From the NCBI RefSeq assembly GCF_018449575.1, contig NZ_JAAVUT010000004.1, positions 62,001 to 126,000 of the forward strand: a stretch of 64,000 bases of DNA, read 5' to 3'. The stretch's first letter is position 1; each line of letters begins with the position of its first letter. The notes below the pieces were generated by a model. The model searched no databases, was not told the origin of the DNA, and saw only the letters and a program-made list of their open reading frames with translations. Made by a program: the position numbers and the translations under genes. This stretch comes from Sodalis sp. dw_96. GTDB lineage: Bacteria > Pseudomonadota > Gammaproteobacteria > Enterobacterales > Enterobacteriaceae. Positions 39,885-52,022 of this stretch are shown here, piece by piece.

Positions 39885-40546
39885 GGTGAACCCTCTTGTT
39901 TGATTCTTGTAAAGTTGCCTGAGCGGCGAAAGGAGTCTTACCCCTCCGCCGGACGAGAAGCCTTTTGCGGATGTTGACCACGCTTTGCCGCGCAGTCTGC
40001 AGTCTTAACACACCCTTCCCCCGGGAACGTTGCCGGGAATGCTTCACCGGCCCGGGTAATGCCATTTACCGCCCGGAACAGCGCGGGGAAGGGTGAAATC
40101 ATTCGGAACCCAAGATCATTTTGTACAGTCAACTATATCACGAAATAAACCCGCTGCCGTTTTTTGCGATGGGGCCGGGAGTGCGCATACCTCCCGCCCA
40201 AAGCCGGTTTTAGACAAGATATCGGACTAAAATGGCGCAAGGGCAGAAGGTTTCGCCGCGCTAATATAGCCTGCGTATAATCGGGATTAACGTCAACTGA
40301 AACGCTTCAGCTAGAATAATCAAAAAAACCCCCTTACGGAATATTTTTGATAAATTTGTGACGCAGGTCCGCTTAATGGGTTAAAAAATCAGCATTTAAA
40401 CGGTTTAGAGCGCAATATTTGCCGGATTAACCCGCGAACGGGACGAAAAAAGGCCCCGGAAACTTCTCCGGGGCACAGATCATGGGGAATGTCGTTTTAT
40501 CACCCGGGTTTATCGAACCGGGTCCGACGAAACCGAGTGATAACCC
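39885..40546. other. non-coding gap between pgk and tktA (no epd)
   Basis: A 662-base stretch with no credible gene. It should hold the pgk promoter and ends with the tktA terminator. I found no frame resembling epd, which occupies this place in E. coli. Confidence 0.6.
40445..40474 (-). terminator. intrinsic terminator after tktA
   Basis: On the minus strand an 8-bp stem (GCCCCGGA / TCCGGGGC) with a 6-base loop is followed by six T. It lies 73 bases after the tktA stop. Confidence 0.85.
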
Positions 40547-42541
40547 TTATCCCACCAAGGTATGGGCTTTATCCAATACGTTCTCAACGGTGAAACCAAA
40601 CAGCTTGAACAGCTCTTCGGCCGGGGCCGACTCACCGAAACCGGTCATGCCGATAATCGCCCCGTTCAGTCCCACGTATTTGTACCAGTAATCGGCGATA
40701 CCGGCCTCAATGGCCAGACGCGCCGACACCGCCTTGGGCAGCACCGCTTCGCGATAGGACGCATCCTGCAAATCGAACACTTCCGGCGAAGGCAATGATA
40801 CCACCCGGACCTTGCGGCCTTCCCCGCTCAGTTTTTCCCAGGCGGATACCGCCAGCGCCACTTCCGAACCGGTGGCGATGATAATCAGCTCAGGCGTGCC
40901 GTCGGCATCCTTGAGGATATAACCGCCGCGGGCGATATCCGACAGCTGCTGCGGCGTGCGTTCCTGCTGAGCCAGATTTTGCCGGGACAATACCAGGGTG
41001 CTCGGGCCGTGGGCGTGTTCAATCGCCTGCTGCCAGGCCACGGCGGATTCCACCTGATCGCAGGGCCGCCAGGTGCGCATATTCGGCGTCAGGCGCAGGC
41101 TGGCCAGCTGTTCCACCGGCTGATGGGTCGGGCCGTCTTCACCCAGACCGATAGAGTCGTGGGTATAGACATAAATGGAGCGGATTTTCATCAGCGCCGC
41201 CATGCGCACCGCGTTGCGGGCGTACTCGACAAACATCAGGAAGGTGGCGGTATAGGGAATAAAGCCGCCATGTACGGCAATACCGTTGGCTATGGCGGTC
41301 ATGCCGAACTCGCGCACGCCGTAGTGGATATAGTTGCCCCCCTGGTTGTCGCCGAGAGAGACCGATTTCGACCAAATGGTGAGATTGCTGGGAGCCAGGT
41401 CGGCGGAGCCGCCCAAAAATTCCGGCAGCAGCGGACCGAACGCTTCCAAGGCATTTTGCGATGCTTTACGGCTGGCGATACTGGCCGGATTGCCCTGGAG
41501 CTTTTCAATATAGGCACGGCTCTGCTGCTGCCAGTCGGCGGGCAGGCGGCCTTCGGTGCGGCGTTTGAACTCCGACGCCAGCTCCGGGAAGGCTTTTTCG
41601 TAAGCGGCGAATTTTTCGTTCCACGCGGCCTCGCGGGCGGCGCCGGCGGCTTTGGCATCCCAGGCGTCGTAAATGTCACGGGGGATAACAAACGGCGCTT
41701 CGGTCCAACCCAACTGCTTGCGGGTGGCGGCCACTTCGGCGTCACCCAGGGGGGCGCCGTGGGCATCATGGGAACCGGCCTTGTTCGGCGAACCGAAGCC
41801 AATCACCGTTTTGCACATCAGCAGCGAGGGCTTGTCGGTAACGGCCTGGGCCTGTTCAATGGCGGCCTTGATGGATTCGGCGTCATGTCCGTCCACGCCG
41901 CGCACCACGTGCCAGCCGTAGGCTTCAAACCGTTTGGCGGTATCGTCGCTGAACCAGCCTTCCACATGCCCGTCGATGGAGATGCCGTTGTCGTCGTAAA
42001 ACGCCGTCAGCTTGCCGAGCTTCATGGTGCCCGCCAGTGAACAGACTTCGTGGGAAATCCCCTCCATCATGCAGCCGTCGCCCATGAACACATAGGTGTG
42101 ATGATCAACGATGTCATGGCCCGGGCGGTTGAACTGCGCCGCCAGGGTGCGTTCGGCAATGGCCATGCCCACTCCGTTGGCAATGCCCTGCCCCAGGGGA
42201 CCGGTGGTGGTTTCCACGCCGTCGGTGTAACCGTATTCCGGGTGGCCCGGGGTTTTGGAATGCAGCTGGCGGAAATTTTGCAGCTCGGACATCGGCAGGT
42301 TATAGCCGGTGAGATGCAGCAGGCTGTAAAGCAGCATGGAGCCGTGGCCATTGGACAAGACAAATCGATCACGTCCGGCCCATTTCGGGTTGGACGGATT
42401 GTGCTGCAGATAGTCGCGCCACAGGACTTCGGCGATATCGGCCATACCCATAGGAGCGCCGGGATGGCCGGATTTAGCTTTTTGCACAGCATCCATGCTT
42501 AAAGCGCGAATGGCATTTGCCAATGTTTTACGGGGTGTCAT
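40547..42541 (-). CDS. tktA: TktA, transketolase
   Basis: A 664-residue thiamine-diphosphate enzyme of the pentose phosphate pathway. The TPP motif MGDGCMMEG through GISIDGH is present, as are the catalytic [10 protein letters not shown] region and GPTHQP. The start at 42541 ([15 protein letters not shown]) matches E. coli TktA (663). The longer frame adds 19 residues without counterpart. Confidence 0.97.
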   Translation of the reverse strand: MTPRKTLANAIRALSMDAVQKAKSGHPGAPMGMADIAEVLWRDYLQHNPSNPKWAGRDRFVLSNGHGSMLLYSLLHLTGYNLPMSELQNFRQLHSKTPGHPEYGYTDGVETTTGPLGQGIANGVGMAIAERTLAAQFNRPGHDIVDHHTYVFMGDGCMMEGISHEVCSLAGTMKLGKLTAFYDDNGISIDGHVEGWFSDDTAKRFEAYGWHVVRGVDGHDAESIKAAIEQAQAVTDKPSLLMCKTVIGFGSPNKAGSHDAHGAPLGDAEVAATRKQLGWTEAPFVIPRDIYDAWDAKAAGAAREAAWNEKFAAYEKAFPELASEFKRRTEGRLPADWQQQSRAYIEKLQGNPASIASRKASQNALEAFGPLLPEFLGGSADLAPSNLTIWSKSVSLGDNQGGNYIHYGVREFGMTAIANGIAVHGGFIPYTATFLMFVEYARNAVRMAALMKIRSIYVYTHDSIGLGEDGPTHQPVEQLASLRLTPNMRTWRPCDQVESAVAWQQAIEHAHGPSTLVLSRQNLAQQERTPQQLSDIARGGYILKDADGTPELIIIATGSEVALAVSAWEKLSGEGRKVRVVSLPSPEVFDLQDASYREAVLPKAVSARLAIEAGIADYWYKYVGLNGAIIGMTGFGESAPAEELFKLFGFTVENVLDKAHTLVG

Positions 42542-42789
42542 TTTTATACTCCAGTTCGGATTGAATAGTGTCTCGTTGACCAAGCTATGTAAAATCAATC
42601 ACTTAACTTCAGAGACCAAGAAAAAAATATCGCTAAATGTAACCTAAATTGGTGATAAATGTATATGCAGGAATGCGCGAAATATAAGGTGAGAATCGGG
42701 CGAAAGGAGGATAGGGCCGCCAAGGGCGGGGAAGAACGGGTTGTTTCCAGCAGCATGGGCGCTGAGGAAAGGGTCGGGTTGAAGCTTCG

Positions 42790-43140
42790 GCGATCGCGGG
42801 CCTACCGTGCCATAGGGCTACTCCGGCGGCCGGAAAAACCACGGCCGCTTCGACCCTATTGGCGCGGTCTCCCTTTAACACGCCCGGTTCCAGCTTCAGT
42901 GGTTGCGGGCCTACCGTGCCATGAGGCACTCGGTCGGGCGGAAAAACCACGCCCGATTCGACCTCATTGGCGCGGTCTCCCTTTAACACGCCCGGTTCCA
43001 GCTTCAGTGGTTGCGGGCCTACCGTGCCATGAGGCGCTCGGGCGGCCGGAAAAACCACGGCCGCTTCGACCTCATTGGCGCGGTCTCCCTTTAACACGCC
43101 CGGTTTCACATTTGATGATCGCGGGCCTTTAACACGCCCG
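42790..43140 (-). repeat. hairpin repeat cluster C, three full copies
   Basis: Three tandem copies with a ~108-bp period. Inner stems are at 42826-42848 (GCGGCCG/CGGCCGC), 42934-42956 (TCGGGCG/CGCCCGA) and 43042-43064 (GCGGCCG/CGGCCGC). Outer stems also pair: 42805-42817 with 42854-42867 (ATAGGG/CCCTAT inside), and 43022-43034 with 43070-43083 (ATGAGG/CCTCAT inside). It fills the 42542-43174 gap between speB and tktA. Confidence 0.9.
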
Positions 43141-43174
43141 ATTCAGCCTTCGATGAAGGGTTAACCTTGCTCCA

Positions 43175-44092
43175 TCAGGCTTTCTTCGCGCCTTGGATAT
43201 AGAGCATTTCCAGGGCCAGCGTGGCGGCGGCCAGGGCGGTGATTTGCGCGTGATCGTAGGATGGCGCCACTTCCACCAGATCCATGCCGACGATATTCAG
43301 CGATTGCAGACCGCGCACCAGCTTCAAGGCCCGATCGGTGCTCAGCCCGCCGATTACCGGCGTACCGGTACCCGGCGCACAGGCCGGATCCAGGCAGTCG
43401 ATATCAAAGGTCAGGTACACCGGTAAATCGCCTACAATCCCCTTTACCTGGGCCAGAATGTCTTCCACGCCGCGATCGTTAACCTGCGCCGCGTCCAGCA
43501 CGGTGAAGCCGTTGTCGCGGTCATATTCGGTGCGGATGCCGATTTGCACCGAATGCCTGGGATCGATCAATCCCTCGTTGGGGGCGTGGAAGAACATGGT
43601 GCCGTGGTCGAATTTGCTGCCGTTGGCATAGGTATCGGTGTGGGCGTCGAAATGCACCAGGGCCATTTTGCCAAACTGCTTGGCATGGGCCCGCAGCAGG
43701 GGCAGCGTGACAAAATGATCGCCGCCGAAGGAGAGCAGGCGTTTGCCCGCCGCCAGCAGGCGTTCCGCATGCAGCTGCAGTTTGTCGCTGAAATCCTGTG
43801 CGTCGCCGAATTCAAATACCAGGTCGCCGCAATCCACGACCTTCAGGCGCTGGCGCACGTCAAAATCCCACGGCCAGCGGCAGCCTTCCCAGGCCAGATT
43901 GGTGGAAACCTGCCGAATAGCCGCCGGACCGTGGCGGCTGCCGGAACGCCCGCTGGTGGCCATGTCAAAAGGAATCCCGGTGATAACCCAATCGGCATCG
44001 CTGTCGTAGGGGTTGAATTCCAATGGCAGCCGCAGAAAACCGAACGCATTGGAAACCAGAGAGTTATCATATTGATGGCCCAGGGTACTCAT
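43175..44092 (-). CDS. speB: SpeB, agmatinase
   Basis: A 305-residue manganese ureohydrolase that converts agmatine to putrescine and urea. The metal ligands are visible in [20 protein letters not shown] and [18 protein letters not shown]. It is 22 bases after speA, forming the speAB operon. The start at 44092 follows AAGGAATAAAT; the long upstream frame overlaps speA and is unlikely. Confidence 0.97.
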   Translation of the reverse strand: MSTLGHQYDNSLVSNAFGFLRLPLEFNPYDSDADWVITGIPFDMATSGRSGSRHGPAAIRQVSTNLAWEGCRWPWDFDVRQRLKVVDCGDLVFEFGDAQDFSDKLQLHAERLLAAGKRLLSFGGDHFVTLPLLRAHAKQFGKMALVHFDAHTDTYANGSKFDHGTMFFHAPNEGLIDPRHSVQIGIRTEYDRDNGFTVLDAAQVNDRGVEDILAQVKGIVGDLPVYLTFDIDCLDPACAPGTGTPVIGGLSTDRALKLVRGLQSLNIVGMDLVEVAPSYDHAQITALAAATLALEMLYIQGAKKA

Positions 44093-44114
44093 ATTTATTC
44101 CTTCACTATTCATC

Positions 44115-46091
44115 TCATTCATCTTCAAGGTAAGTGTAGCCATATAGACCGGCCTCGAACTCCTCGAGGAATTCCGCCTGCAGCGCCGGATCAAGATCGG
44201 TCTCTTTCACCTGGTCGCGGAAGCGGGCAAGCAGCACATCCGGCTCAAGCTGAACATATTGCAGCATATCGGCCACGGAATCCCCTTCATCGGATTCATT
44301 CAGCTCAACGCTGCCGTCTTTAAAGACAAACACGTCCACCGCCGCGGTATCGCCGAACAGATTATGCATATTGCCGAGGATTTCCTGATAGGCGCCCACC
44401 ATGAAAAATCCCAGCAGCGGAGGGTTATCCACATCATAAGGCGGCATCGGCATGGTGGTGGCGATGCCGTCGCCGTCGATATAATGATCGATGGTGCCGT
44501 CGGAGTCGCAGGTGATGTCCAGCAACACCGCGCGGCCTTCGGGGGGCTTGTCCAGCCCTTCCAGCGGCAGCACCGGGAACAGTTGATCGATGCCCCAGGC
44601 ATCCGGCATCGACTGGAACAGCGAGAAGTTCACATACAGCTTGTCCGCCATGCGCTCCTGCAGTTCATCGATGATGGGGCGATGGGCGCGGTTGCTGGGA
44701 TCCAGCTGTACCTGGATCATGCGGCAAATATTCAGGTAAAGCTGTTCCGCCCAGGCCCGCTGGGTCAGATCAAGCATGCCGTGGGTGTATTGGGTATGGA
44801 CATCGTGCAGATCCATCTGGCTGTCATGGAGCCATTCGCGCAGGGAGCGGCGATTGAGCGGCTCCTGCATTTCCTGCCAGGTCTGCCACAGGCTTTCCAG
44901 CGCCCGCGGCGCGTCTTCATCCGGCGGGTTCGGCTCGCTGAATTCGTTACGCTCGACGCCGATAATGTTCGATACCAGCACCGTATGATGGGCGGTGACC
45001 GCCCGGCCGGATTCGGTTATCACCGTGGGATGCGGCAGATCAAACTCATTACAGGCGTCGCCGATGCCCCAAATCACATTATTGGCGTATTCGTTAAGAC
45101 CGTAGTTGGCGGAGCAGTCCGACTGGGAACGGGTGCCCTCGTAATCCACCCCCAGGCCGCCGCCCACATCGAAACACTCGATGTTAACCCCCAGCCGGTG
45201 GAGTTCCACATAAAACCGCGCCGATTCGCGCACGCCGGAAGCGATATCGCGGATATTGGACAGTTGGGATCCCAGATGGAAATGCAGCAGTTGCAGACTG
45301 TCGAGCCGGCCTTTGCTGCGCAGGAGTTCCACCAGTTGCAGGACCTGGACCGCCGCCAGCCCGAATTTTGATTTTTCGCCGCCGCTGGATTGCCATTTGC
45401 CGGAGCCCTGCGACGCCAGACGGGCGCGCACGCCGAGACGGGGCACCACGTTCAGCCGCTCGGCCTCTTCCAGCACCAGCTTGATTTCGGTGAGCTTTTC
45501 AATCACCAGATAAACCTTGTGGCCCAGCTTCTCGCCAATCAGCGCCAGGCGGATATACTCGCGGTCTTTATAGCCATTGCAGACGATCACGGTGCGGGTC
45601 ATGCCTGCATGGGCCAATACCGCCATCAATTCCGCCTTGGAACCCGCTTCCAGTCCCAGGGGCTCGCCGGAATTGATCAGGGATTCAATCACCCGGCGAT
45701 GCTGGTTCACCTTAATGGGATAAACCAGAAAATAGCCGCCTTGATAACCAAAGGATTCCCGGGCGCGTTTAAAGGCGCCGTTAATGGAACGCAGCCGGTG
45801 CTGGAGGATTTGCGGAAAGCAAAACAGCGCCGGCAACCGCTGGCCGTCGTTTTGCCGCTCTTTGACCAGTTCGGCCAAATCCACCCGCGCATCGGGAAAA
45901 TCCGGATCCGGGCATACGCTGATATGGCCCAGTTCATTGACATCAAAGTAGTTGTTGCCCCAGTACGCGACGTTGTAGGTGCGCATCATTTTACTGGCAT
46001 CGCTGTCATTCATGGCGACCTCCTGCATGGAACGCAAAGTGTCATGTGGGCCGGTGCGGTGAGGCCCTTGGTGTTTTTGATCATCAAACAT
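44115..46091 (-). CDS. speA: SpeA, biosynthetic arginine decarboxylase
   Basis: A 658-residue PLP enzyme, exactly the E. coli length, that converts arginine to agmatine for polyamine synthesis. The PLP lysine lies in [12 protein letters not shown] near residue 127. The end [16 protein letters not shown] is the family end. The start at 46091 is chosen because GGGAGAG lies 7 bases upstream; a GTG six codons earlier is the alternative. Confidence 0.97.
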   Translation of the reverse strand: MFDDQKHQGPHRTGPHDTLRSMQEVAMNDSDASKMMRTYNVAYWGNNYFDVNELGHISVCPDPDFPDARVDLAELVKERQNDGQRLPALFCFPQILQHRLRSINGAFKRARESFGYQGGYFLVYPIKVNQHRRVIESLINSGEPLGLEAGSKAELMAVLAHAGMTRTVIVCNGYKDREYIRLALIGEKLGHKVYLVIEKLTEIKLVLEEAERLNVVPRLGVRARLASQGSGKWQSSGGEKSKFGLAAVQVLQLVELLRSKGRLDSLQLLHFHLGSQLSNIRDIASGVRESARFYVELHRLGVNIECFDVGGGLGVDYEGTRSQSDCSANYGLNEYANNVIWGIGDACNEFDLPHPTVITESGRAVTAHHTVLVSNIIGVERNEFSEPNPPDEDAPRALESLWQTWQEMQEPLNRRSLREWLHDSQMDLHDVHTQYTHGMLDLTQRAWAEQLYLNICRMIQVQLDPSNRAHRPIIDELQERMADKLYVNFSLFQSMPDAWGIDQLFPVLPLEGLDKPPEGRAVLLDITCDSDGTIDHYIDGDGIATTMPMPPYDVDNPPLLGFFMVGAYQEILGNMHNLFGDTAAVDVFVFKDGSVELNESDEGDSVADMLQYVQLEPDVLLARFRDQVKETDLDPALQAEFLEEFEAGLYGYTYLEDE

Positions 46092-47107
46092 GATGTTGCT
46101 CTCTCCCACGGTTCACGTTGATGATCCCGTGCACCGTTTTTACAGCGTAAAAACCACCGTCGGTGGCATAGTTAAGCGTGCGCGCGCAGGCCGCCAACAG
46201 CAATAAACGCCGCCGGATGCAGCCGGCATCCGGTACATCGGTACCATAATTGTAAAACACCTTGATGAACTCCGTGCTACGGGAAGAAGACGCCCATGAA
46301 AAATGGGTCGTATGAAATGCCTGATGCAACCGGCCCTGTTGTCGCCGGATTGGTTGCCGGATTGATTACCGGATTGGCTGCCAAATCAGTTGCCGGCGCA
46401 TGAATAGTCGGTCCAGGCAGCGGGCACCACGCCGGAATATCGGTAACATCGGCGAGAAACAAAGTACAACGCGGAATAAGTATAGGTTACCGGGCGTGCC
46501 GGACAGAGGAGAACAGGGTCGGTGACGACCGATGAAATGCGGATCATTAACAGTGCCACCCCCGGGATAGCGCACCCGACGGCGTGGAAGCCTGGCCGGT
46601 GCAAATAAAAAGTTACAAGATGTAAATGAAAGCCATTCACATCCCGCTGTTCATGCGCGCGAATTTATACAACCAACGCCGCGAAAATGCAAAATGAAAA
46701 TCATGACAAGGCATGTTTTAGGGGGAAATCATCGCCGTTACCCCTTTGGCTGACACATTTCAGCAGAAAAATTGCTGGCGTTTCCACGACCGGGTGTCCT
46801 AGAATAGCCATCCAGAAGTTAATCCATCTATACCCGTCATACTTCATATTACAGGTGCGTTGGCTTTACTCGCTCACCCCAGTCACTTACTTGAGTAAGC
46901 TCCTGGGGATTCGCTGCGTCGCCGCCTTCCTGTAACTCGAATTATTTTGGGTATCACCGATTAACTCAGCGACTCACTGCTTAATAATTTTAATCCGCGG
47001 GACGTTGCAGGACGCGTAACACCATCTGCGGAAAATCGCTTTTCCCGGTGGTTTATCCACAGCGCTACGCAGTCATTTCTAACCCGTATTCTAAGGTAAA
47101 GAGACCG
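46092..47107. other. long non-coding gap between speA and metK
   Basis: About 1 kb lies between the divergent genes speA and metK. It holds three imperfect 12-bp repeats (CCGGATTG core) at 46344-46379, a full ERIC at 46829, and the two promoter regions. Small frames in 46277-46640 lack ribosome sites and do not resemble known proteins. Confidence 0.55.
46829..46955. repeat. ERIC element upstream of metK
   Basis: A full-length ERIC, in the sense TATACCCGTCAT to GGGTAT. The core CACCCCAGTCACTTACTTGA and GTAAGCTCCTGGGGATTCG are near consensus. It ends ~150 bases before metK. Confidence 0.93.
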
Positions 47108-48262
47108 ATGGCTAAACACCTATTTACGTCCGAATCCGTTTCAGAAGGACATCCTGATAAAATCGCGGATCAAATTTCCGATGCCGTGCTTGATGCGATC
47201 CTGGCTCAGGATCCGAAAGCCCGAGTGGCCTGCGAGACCTATGTGAAAACCGGTATGGTGCTGGTTGGCGGAGAAATCACCACCAGCGCCTGGGTGGATA
47301 TTGAAGAATTGACCCGCAGAACCATTCGCGAAATCGGTTATATCAATTCGGAAATGGGTTTTGACGCCAACTCGTGCGCCGTGCTCAGCGCTATCGGCAA
47401 ACAATCCCCCGATATCAACCAGGGCGTGGACCGTACCGATCCCCTGGAACAGGGTGCGGGGGATCAGGGCCTGATGTTCGGTTACGCCACCAACGAAACC
47501 GACGTATTGATGCCCGCGCCGATCACCTACGCCCATCGCCTGGTTTCACGCCAGTCACAGGTGCGGAAAAACGGCACACTGCCCTGGCTGCGCCCGGATG
47601 CCAAGAGCCAGGTCACCTTTGCCTACGATAACGATAAAGTCGTCGGTATAGATACCGTGGTACTGTCCACCCAGCATTCCGATGACATCTCGCTGAAGGA
47701 TCTCCATGAAGCTGTAATGGAAGAGATCATCAAGCCGGTGCTGCCGGCTGAATGGCTTTCACCCTCAACCAAATATTTCATCAATCCCACCGGTCGTTTT
47801 GTTATCGGCGGCCCCATGGGGGATTGCGGCCTGACCGGACGTAAAATCATCGTCGATACCTACGGCGGCATGGCTCGCCACGGTGGCGGCGCATTCTCCG
47901 GCAAGGATCCGTCCAAGGTCGACCGCTCAGCCGCTTATGCCGCCCGTTATGTCGCCAAGAATATCGTGGCCGCGGGTCTGGCCAGCCGCTGTGAAATCCA
48001 GGTGTCTTATGCCATCGGCGTGGCTGAACCTACCTCTATCTCCATCGAGACGTTCGGCACCGGCAAAATAGACGACGAAAAATTGATCCCGCTGGTGCGT
48101 GAATTCTTCGATTTGCGCCCGTACGGTTTGATCACCATGCTTGATTTACTGCAGCCGATTTACCGTGAAACCGCCGCATATGGACATTTTGGCCGCGAAC
48201 ATTTCCCTTGGGAAAAAACCGACCGGGCGCATTTGCTGCGTGATGCCGCCGGTTTAAAATAA
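47108..48262 (+). CDS. metK: MetK, S-adenosylmethionine synthetase
   Basis: A 384-residue enzyme, the same length as in E. coli, that makes S-adenosylmethionine from methionine and ATP. The N-terminus [33 protein letters not shown] and [16 protein letters not shown] are the family signatures. The start at 47108 follows AAAGAGACCG. Expected control is by MetJ, but I did not identify metboxes with certainty. Confidence 0.98.
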   Translation: MAKHLFTSESVSEGHPDKIADQISDAVLDAILAQDPKARVACETYVKTGMVLVGGEITTSAWVDIEELTRRTIREIGYINSEMGFDANSCAVLSAIGKQSPDINQGVDRTDPLEQGAGDQGLMFGYATNETDVLMPAPITYAHRLVSRQSQVRKNGTLPWLRPDAKSQVTFAYDNDKVVGIDTVVLSTQHSDDISLKDLHEAVMEEIIKPVLPAEWLSPSTKYFINPTGRFVIGGPMGDCGLTGRKIIVDTYGGMARHGGGAFSGKDPSKVDRSAAYAARYVAKNIVAAGLASRCEIQVSYAIGVAEPTSISIETFGTGKIDDEKLIPLVREFFDLRPYGLITMLDLLQPIYRETAAYGHFGREHFPWEKTDRAHLLRDAAGLK

Positions 48263-48313
48263 GCAGTAAACTTATTATTTAGCGCGAAAATTTCATTTTC
48301 GGCTACGCTCACT

Positions 48314-48345
48314 AAACGGCGATCGTGATGATCGTCGTTTTTTTT
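48314..48345 (+). terminator. intrinsic terminator after metK
   Basis: An 11-bp stem (AAACGGCGATC / GATCGTCGTTT, one G-T pair) with a 5-base loop runs into eight T, 51 bases after the metK stop. Confidence 0.92.
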
Positions 48346-48560
48346 ATGAATTTTTTGAAACCGATTACAGTATTGCATTCCCATCAATTTCATTCAGTTA
48401 AATCACCATTAGCATAATAATTTTTTTTGTCCACCGCTTCGTTTTCAGCTATAGCTAATAGAGGGCGAATTGCGGCTTTTCCGACGGCAGAAAAACATGC
48501 ATTTTGAGTGGTTATAATCGCCGGCACAGCCATAAATGCTTACCAAACAAAAATATGTGA

Positions 48561-48576
48561 GTGTAATCGATTACAT
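48561..48576. promoter_or_regulatory. GalR/GalS operator upstream of galP
   Basis: GTGTAATCGATTACAT is a near-perfect palindrome that matches the GalR/GalS operator form (GTGNAANCGNTTNCAC). It lies about 85 bases before galP, as expected for galactose control. Confidence 0.75.
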
Positions 48577-48579
48577 AGT

Positions 48580-48595
48580 TGTGATCTGACGCACA
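48580..48595. promoter_or_regulatory. CRP site upstream of galP
   Basis: TGTGATCTGACGCACA fits TGTGA-N6-TCACA with one mismatch (G for T). It lies directly after the GalR operator, which suits cAMP-CRP activation of galP. Confidence 0.7.
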
Positions 48596-48660
48596 TATCG
48601 TCCGCGCGCATTTACATAACATACATAATTATTAATTTACGAAGTTATTAGGGAGGTACT

Positions 48661-50058
48661 ATGAGTACTGCCAAACATAGGTCAGGCAGCTCTAATGCTC
48701 GCATAACCTTTTTTGTCTGTTTTATGGCCGCACTTGCCGGCTTGCTTTTTGGCTTGGATATCGGCGTGATTGCCGGCGCCTTGCCCTTCTTGTCAAAAGA
48801 TTTCCAAATCACGCCGCATGAACAGGAATGGGTGGTCAGTTCGATGATGTTCGGCGCGGCGGTGGGTGCCGTGGGTGCCGGTTGGCTCTCCGCGAAACTG
48901 GGCCGTAAATACAGCCTGCTGATTGGCGCTTTGCTGTTTGTCGTCGGCTCGTTATGTTCCGCGTTCGCCCCCAATACCGAATTTCTCATTGTTGCCAGGG
49001 TTATCCTCGGCCTGGCGGTGGGTGTCGCCTCTTACACCGCGCCACTGTACCTGTCCGAAATCGCGCCGGAAAAAATCCGCGGCAGCATGATTTCCATGTA
49101 CCAATTGATGATTACCATCGGCATCCTGGCGGCCTATCTGTCCGATACCGGTTTTAGCTACAGCGGATCCTGGCGCTGGATGCTGGGGGTGATAACCATT
49201 CCCGCGGTATTGCTGTTCATCGGCGTTCTGTTCCTGCCGGGCAGCCCGCGCTGGCTGGCGGCGCGAGGACGTTTTATCGAAGCGCAGAAAGTGCTGGATA
49301 TGCTGCGGGATACTTCGGCACAGGCCAAAAACGAACTGGATGAAATCCGCGAAAGCCTTAAGATCAAGCAAAGCGGCTGGGCATTGTTCACCAGCAACGG
49401 CAACTTCCGCCGGGTAGTGTTTCTGGGCATCTTGTTACAGGTAATGCAACAGTTCACCGGCATGAACGTCATCATGTATTATGCGCCGAAGATTTTCGGC
49501 ATCGCCGGATTCTCCGGTACCGCTGATCAAATGTGGGGAACGGTCATCGTCGGTCTGGTGAACGTCCTGGCCACCTTTATCGCCATCGGCCTGGTAGATC
49601 GCTGGGGCCGCAAACCCACCCTCACGCTGGGTTTCCTGGTAATGGCCGTGGGCATGGGCGTGCTGGGTACGCTACTGCATATCGGGGTCGAAACCGATTT
49701 CAGAAAATACTTCGCCATTGTCATGCTGATGCTGTTTATCGTCGGTTTCGCCATGAGCGCCGGTCCGCTGATTTGGGTACTGTGTTCTGAAATACAGCCC
49801 CTGAAAGGCCGTGATTTCGGTATCACCGTTTCCACCGCCACCAACTGGATTGCCAATATGATTGTCGGCGCCACCTTCCTGACCATGCTGGATAAATTGG
49901 GCAACGCCAATACCTTCTGGGTCTATGGCGGCCTGAACGTCCTGTTTATCCTCCTGACTTACTGGTTGATACCGGAAACCAAAAACATCTCCCTCGAACA
50001 TATCGAGCGCAACCTGATGACCGGCAAATCCTTGCGTGAAATAGGCGATCGCGCCTAA
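48661..50058 (+). CDS. galP: GalP, galactose:proton symporter
   Basis: A 465-residue sugar porter of the major facilitator superfamily with twelve expected helices. It matches E. coli GalP (464). The family signatures are present: [35 protein letters not shown] and PESPRW-like [20 protein letters not shown] ribosome site precedes the ATG. A GalR operator and a CRP site lie upstream. Confidence 0.95.
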   Translation: MSTAKHRSGSSNARITFFVCFMAALAGLLFGLDIGVIAGALPFLSKDFQITPHEQEWVVSSMMFGAAVGAVGAGWLSAKLGRKYSLLIGALLFVVGSLCSAFAPNTEFLIVARVILGLAVGVASYTAPLYLSEIAPEKIRGSMISMYQLMITIGILAAYLSDTGFSYSGSWRWMLGVITIPAVLLFIGVLFLPGSPRWLAARGRFIEAQKVLDMLRDTSAQAKNELDEIRESLKIKQSGWALFTSNGNFRRVVFLGILLQVMQQFTGMNVIMYYAPKIFGIAGFSGTADQMWGTVIVGLVNVLATFIAIGLVDRWGRKPTLTLGFLVMAVGMGVLGTLLHIGVETDFRKYFAIVMLMLFIVGFAMSAGPLIWVLCSEIQPLKGRDFGITVSTATNWIANMIVGATFLTMLDKLGNANTFWVYGGLNVLFILLTYWLIPETKNISLEHIERNLMTGKSLREIGDRA

Positions 50059-50089
50059 ACACTGCCGGGCGCGGATTAACGTGAGCGCG

Positions 50090-50392
50090 TGTTTGCCAAA
50101 GTGAGCGCGTGTTAAAGGGAGACCGTGCTGATGGGGTCGAATCGGGCATGGTTTTTCTGCCCGACCGAGCGCCCCACAGCATGGTAGGCCCGCTATCACC
50201 GAACGTGACGACAAGCCCGCCAAAGTGAGCGCGTGTTAAAGGGAAACGCGTGCATCGGACGTGCAACGAGCGTGTTAAAGGGAGACCGTGCTGATGGGGT
50301 CGAATCGGGCATGGTTTTTCTGCCCGACCGAGCGCCCCACAGCGCGGTAGGCCCGCGATCACCCAACGTGCAGCAAACGTGTTAAAGGACAC
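50090..50392 (+). repeat. hairpin repeat cluster D
   Basis: Two full copies and flank fragments of the hairpin element follow galP. Inner stems are at 50142-50164 and 50305-50327 (TCGGGCA/TGCCCGA, loop TGGTTTTTC). The outer stem pairs CCGTGCTG (50123) with CAGCATGG (50177), and GGGG with CCCC. It fills most of the 50059-50481 gap before sprT. Confidence 0.88.
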
Positions 50393-50481
50393 CGCGCCCA
50401 ACAGATCAAAAGCGGCCGGCCCGACGCCATCGGGCCACCCCCCCACTTGCCCCGGCCTCAAAGCTGGTTTATCTTGCTCTC

Positions 50482-50988
50482 ATGAAACCGATCCGCATCC
50501 CCATAGCTCTTCAGCAGGCCGTCATGCAGTGCTTGCGCGAAAACTTGCGCTTGGCCGGCCAGCACTTTAACTACGAATTTCCTGAACCGGCGCTAACCTA
50601 TCGGCAACGGGGCACCTCGGCGGGCACCGCCTGGCTGGAAAAATGGGAAATCCGCATCAATCCGGTACTCTTACTGGCCAACCAGGCCAACTTTATTGAT
50701 GAAGTCATCCCCCATGAGCTGGCGCATTTACTGGTTTTTCGCCAGTTTGGCCGCGTGGCGCCCCATGGCAAGGAATGGCGTTGGATGATGGCCGAAGTCC
50801 TGAAATCCGACCCCCGACGCACCCATGAATTCGATCTCACCACCGTACGCACCCATACCTATCCTTACGCATGCGGCTGCCGGCGCCATGATTTAACCGT
50901 CCGCCGTCATAATCGCATCCGCCGCGGCGAAGCCACCTATCGCTGCCGCCAGTGCGGCAATATCCTCCATTACGATGAAAACGCCTGA
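50482..50988 (+). CDS. sprT: SprT family zinc protein
   Basis: A 168-residue protein with the metalloprotease-like motif [11 protein letters not shown] and a C-terminal zinc ribbon ([10 protein letters not shown] ... [10 protein letters not shown]). It matches E. coli SprT. The molecular substrate is not known to me. Confidence 0.94.
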   Translation: MKPIRIPIALQQAVMQCLRENLRLAGQHFNYEFPEPALTYRQRGTSAGTAWLEKWEIRINPVLLLANQANFIDEVIPHELAHLLVFRQFGRVAPHGKEWRWMMAEVLKSDPRRTHEFDLTTVRTHTYPYACGCRRHDLTVRRHNRIRRGEATYRCRQCGNILHYDENA

Positions 50989-51182
50989 CTCACTTTACAT
51001 AATCAATGCCTGCTCACTCCCCTTGGAATTCCTATCTTTTTCCGTTAATAACAGAACCTTTTGATCCATATCTGCGAAGAATATTCCCAAAACCCTTTTG
51101 CGACGGGCAAATTCCCCCCTTCGATTTGCCTGCAACCTCAGTATTCGCTACGCTGCGTTTTTCCTTTTGTTGAATGACCGTT

Positions 51183-51899
51183 ATGCCAAATAGAACTCTC
51201 CTGGCTTTTTCAATATCCTTAGTCTCTTCCCTCTTCTTGCTGCTGATGCCCACCGCCGCACCGGCGAAAGGGATTAATAACTTCAGCCAGGCCAAGGCGG
51301 CGGCGGTTAAAATCAACCAGGACGCCCCAGGCAGCTTTTACTGCGGCTGTAAAATCACCTGGCAAGGTAAAAAAGGCACCCCGGACCTGGCTTCTTGCGG
51401 TTATCAAATTCGCAAAAGCGCCCTGCGCGCCAACCGTATCGAATGGGAGCATGTGGTACCGGCCTGGGAGTTCGGTCACCAGCGGCAATGCTGGCAAAAC
51501 GGCGGCCGCAAACACTGCGCCGAAGACGCCGGCTACCGGCAAATGGAAAATGATTTGCATAACCTGCAGCCCGCCGTCGGCGAAGTCAACGGCGACCGGG
51601 AAAATTTCCAGTACGGCCAATGGAACGGCGGTGAAGGGCAATACGGCCAATGCGCCATGAAAATCGATTTCAAGAATAAGCTGGCGGAGCCGCCGGCCCG
51701 CGCCCGGGGCGCCATTGCCCGTACTTATTTTTATATGCGCGATCGCTATCAGTTGCACCTGTCCCACCAGCAAACCCAGCTGTTCGAGGCCTGGGACCGG
51801 CTTTATCCGGTCACGCAGTGGGAATGCCAACGAGACCGGCGCATCGAGGCGGTGCAAGGCAATGCCAATCCTTATGTACAGCGTGCTTGCCAGCCATAA
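51183..51899 (+). CDS. endA: EndA, periplasmic endonuclease I
   Basis: A 238-residue exported DNase. The signal peptide [20 protein letters not shown] ends near residue 30. The catalytic region [20 protein letters not shown] carries the active-site histidine, and [17 protein letters not shown] follows. The ATG at 51183 is chosen over a TTG three codons upstream. Confidence 0.95.
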   Translation: MPNRTLLAFSISLVSSLFLLLMPTAAPAKGINNFSQAKAAAVKINQDAPGSFYCGCKITWQGKKGTPDLASCGYQIRKSALRANRIEWEHVVPAWEFGHQRQCWQNGGRKHCAEDAGYRQMENDLHNLQPAVGEVNGDRENFQYGQWNGGEGQYGQCAMKIDFKNKLAEPPARARGAIARTYFYMRDRYQLHLSHQQTQLFEAWDRLYPVTQWECQRDRRIEAVQGNANPYVQRACQP

Positions 51900-52022
51900 A
51901 ACCCCTGACCTACTATAGGACTTCCCGATGCGCGGCTATACGGCGCCGGAAAGCGACTCCAGGCTGTGCAATCGCCCCGCGCAGCAGTATATTTTTGGCA
52001 TCAAGACTAAAGCGAAAACAGC

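Noticed and set aside
40979-42040. 353-codon open frame opposite tktA
   Set aside because: It is antisense to a conserved gene and its translation resembles no protein I know.
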